A stretch of DNA of 64,000 nucleotides. Origin: Pomphorhynchus laevis. Taxonomy: Eukaryota; Acanthocephala; Palaeacanthocephala; Echinorhynchida; Pomphorhynchidae. The DNA lies in assembly GCA_012934845.2 (NCBI GenBank), contig WNNJ02000054.1, forward strand, positions 1 through 64,000, in the 5' to 3' direction. The notes beneath the pieces are model-generated. The model worked only from the letters and a program-made list of their open reading frames with translations, was not told the origin of the DNA and did not search any database. Of the stretch, positions 62,876 to 64,000 are shown piece by piece. Each line of letters begins with the position of its first letter. Positions within the stretch are counted from its first letter, which is position 1. The translations under genes and the position numbers were made by a program.

Positions 62876-64000
62876 TGTATATTGTACTACTTATATTGTA
62901 CTACTTATATGATAATTTTGCGATCCTACAATCATCGAATGCATTTGTATATACAACTTACCATGCTTCACAGAGTTAGAATGATTGTCTCAAATAGAAA
63001 CTTGTGTTATTACCATTAGACTGTTTTATTGATCTAGCACAGCCCCGGGCCATATACAGATTATGCGTTTCCTTTAAAATATATTTTCATCAGAGACAAA
63101 AGTATTATTTGAAAATCTACTCGTAAAAATTTTCCGATTACTTAAAGTTAATATAATTTTTATATTATAATTAATATATTTTTTATTTCCGATGATCCTT
63201 TGCCTATTTTATATTTTATTAGTTTGTTTTATTTAATTTTTAAAATATCCGAGTTTAATGTTTCCGTTAAATCATGCGTTACTGATTAAATAACGTTACA
63301 AATTAATTATGTACCGCTATGCTGTTTTCGATATGTTGCTAATTGCAATCGACTAGAATATAATAACTAAAGGTAAATTTGCAAAATGCTTTATAATGTA
63401 TATTTTACAATTTTAATTATGACCTTTAAGAAAACTATTAAATATTCTCCTAACACGTAAACGTCATTATTAATTGTTTACCAATTACTTATCAATATTG
63501 TATTTTTTTCATTTAATTTTTTTATCATTTTGGTAAATATCAATTTATATCGTGATTTGTCGCTGATATTAATTTTCTAAGATTATACAATTTAAATATG
63601 TTCAACAATCTAATATTACATAAAAACCAAATATTACATCAAAAAAATCAAATACAAAAACTCAATATGCAATATATTGTAAACATAATTTATTAAAATA
63701 TTAACTCATATATTTTCTGCTGTAATTTAAGATATTTGACTAATGAATCTATTTCATGTTAAGTAGTCTAATATATTAAACAGCGTAAGTTATCAGCAGA
63801 ATCACTCATTGCTAGAAGAATATTTTAAAGTAAGTTATATTGGACCTAAAATGTAAAAGGGAAATAACAGTAATATATAATATTTAAGATATTTGGAGTA
63901 TGGCACTTTCAAATCCTAATATTATTAATTTATAATTAGATCGGTTGACTGATCAGATAAGATAATTGATTCTTCGTATTTTATACAAATTTATTTTACG
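62876..64000. other. AT-rich intergenic DNA, nothing recognised
   Basis: About 1.1 kb of low-complexity A/T sequence without a supported gene. Confidence 0.55.

Overview
The window is invertebrate nuclear DNA, AT-rich and mostly built of retroelements. Eukaryote evidence: spliced exons of a conserved nucleolar gene with 48- and 51-base introns nearby, LINEs, Penelope-like elements (PLEs), a tRNA-derived SINE, a Gypsy LTR element and long (TA)n tracts. I cannot name the species; an arthropod or nematode-like animal is only a guess from short introns and a chuvirus-like nucleoprotein fossil.

Host genes. On the minus strand, three exons (5693-5737, 5565-5644, 3236-3413) encode the N-terminus of the box C/D snoRNP protein NOP58; the rest lies left of the window, with a PLE (1-2494) in the third intron. 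Just right of it, on the plus strand, is a broken copy of a PCF11-like CTD-interaction domain (6199-6547). At 50406-52859 there is one uninterrupted 817-codon frame with the gamma-beta-alpha order of plant and fungal urease, but all six nickel ligands, the catalytic histidine and the mobile flap are gone. It is an apparent dead urease and the most surprising gene here.

Mobile DNA. Two related CR1-like LINE groups dominate. LINE-I has an intact-looking copy at 7813-12281 and fragments at 19396, 25985, 28285, 30890, 39075, 40362 and 41895. LINE-II has an intact-looking copy at 43836-48068 (minus) and decayed copies at 12777-24915, 13246-17485, 29400-33830 and 34040-34600. Copies of both share an ORF1 zinc finger with identical spacing, and LINE-I copies share a covarying 3' stem-loop. 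An old minus LINE-II copy at 12777-24915 is split by three later insertions, the youngest a Gypsy element with 139-base LTRs. A Jockey/I-like LINE (34989-38760) and an RTE/Rex-like LINE (53180-56400) are decayed. Several families begin with tandem repeats.

Fold-back DNA and ribozymes. From 48.4 kb rightward there are many near-perfect inverted repeats: 48580-49090, 49291-49432, 50108-50268, 59095-59196, 59711-59933 and 60113-62330. The last is a head-to-head pair of 1065-base PLE 3' copies, each ending in (TA)n. A complete minimal type I hammerhead ribozyme lies at 59370-59411, and hammerhead-like remnants sit at PLE ends.
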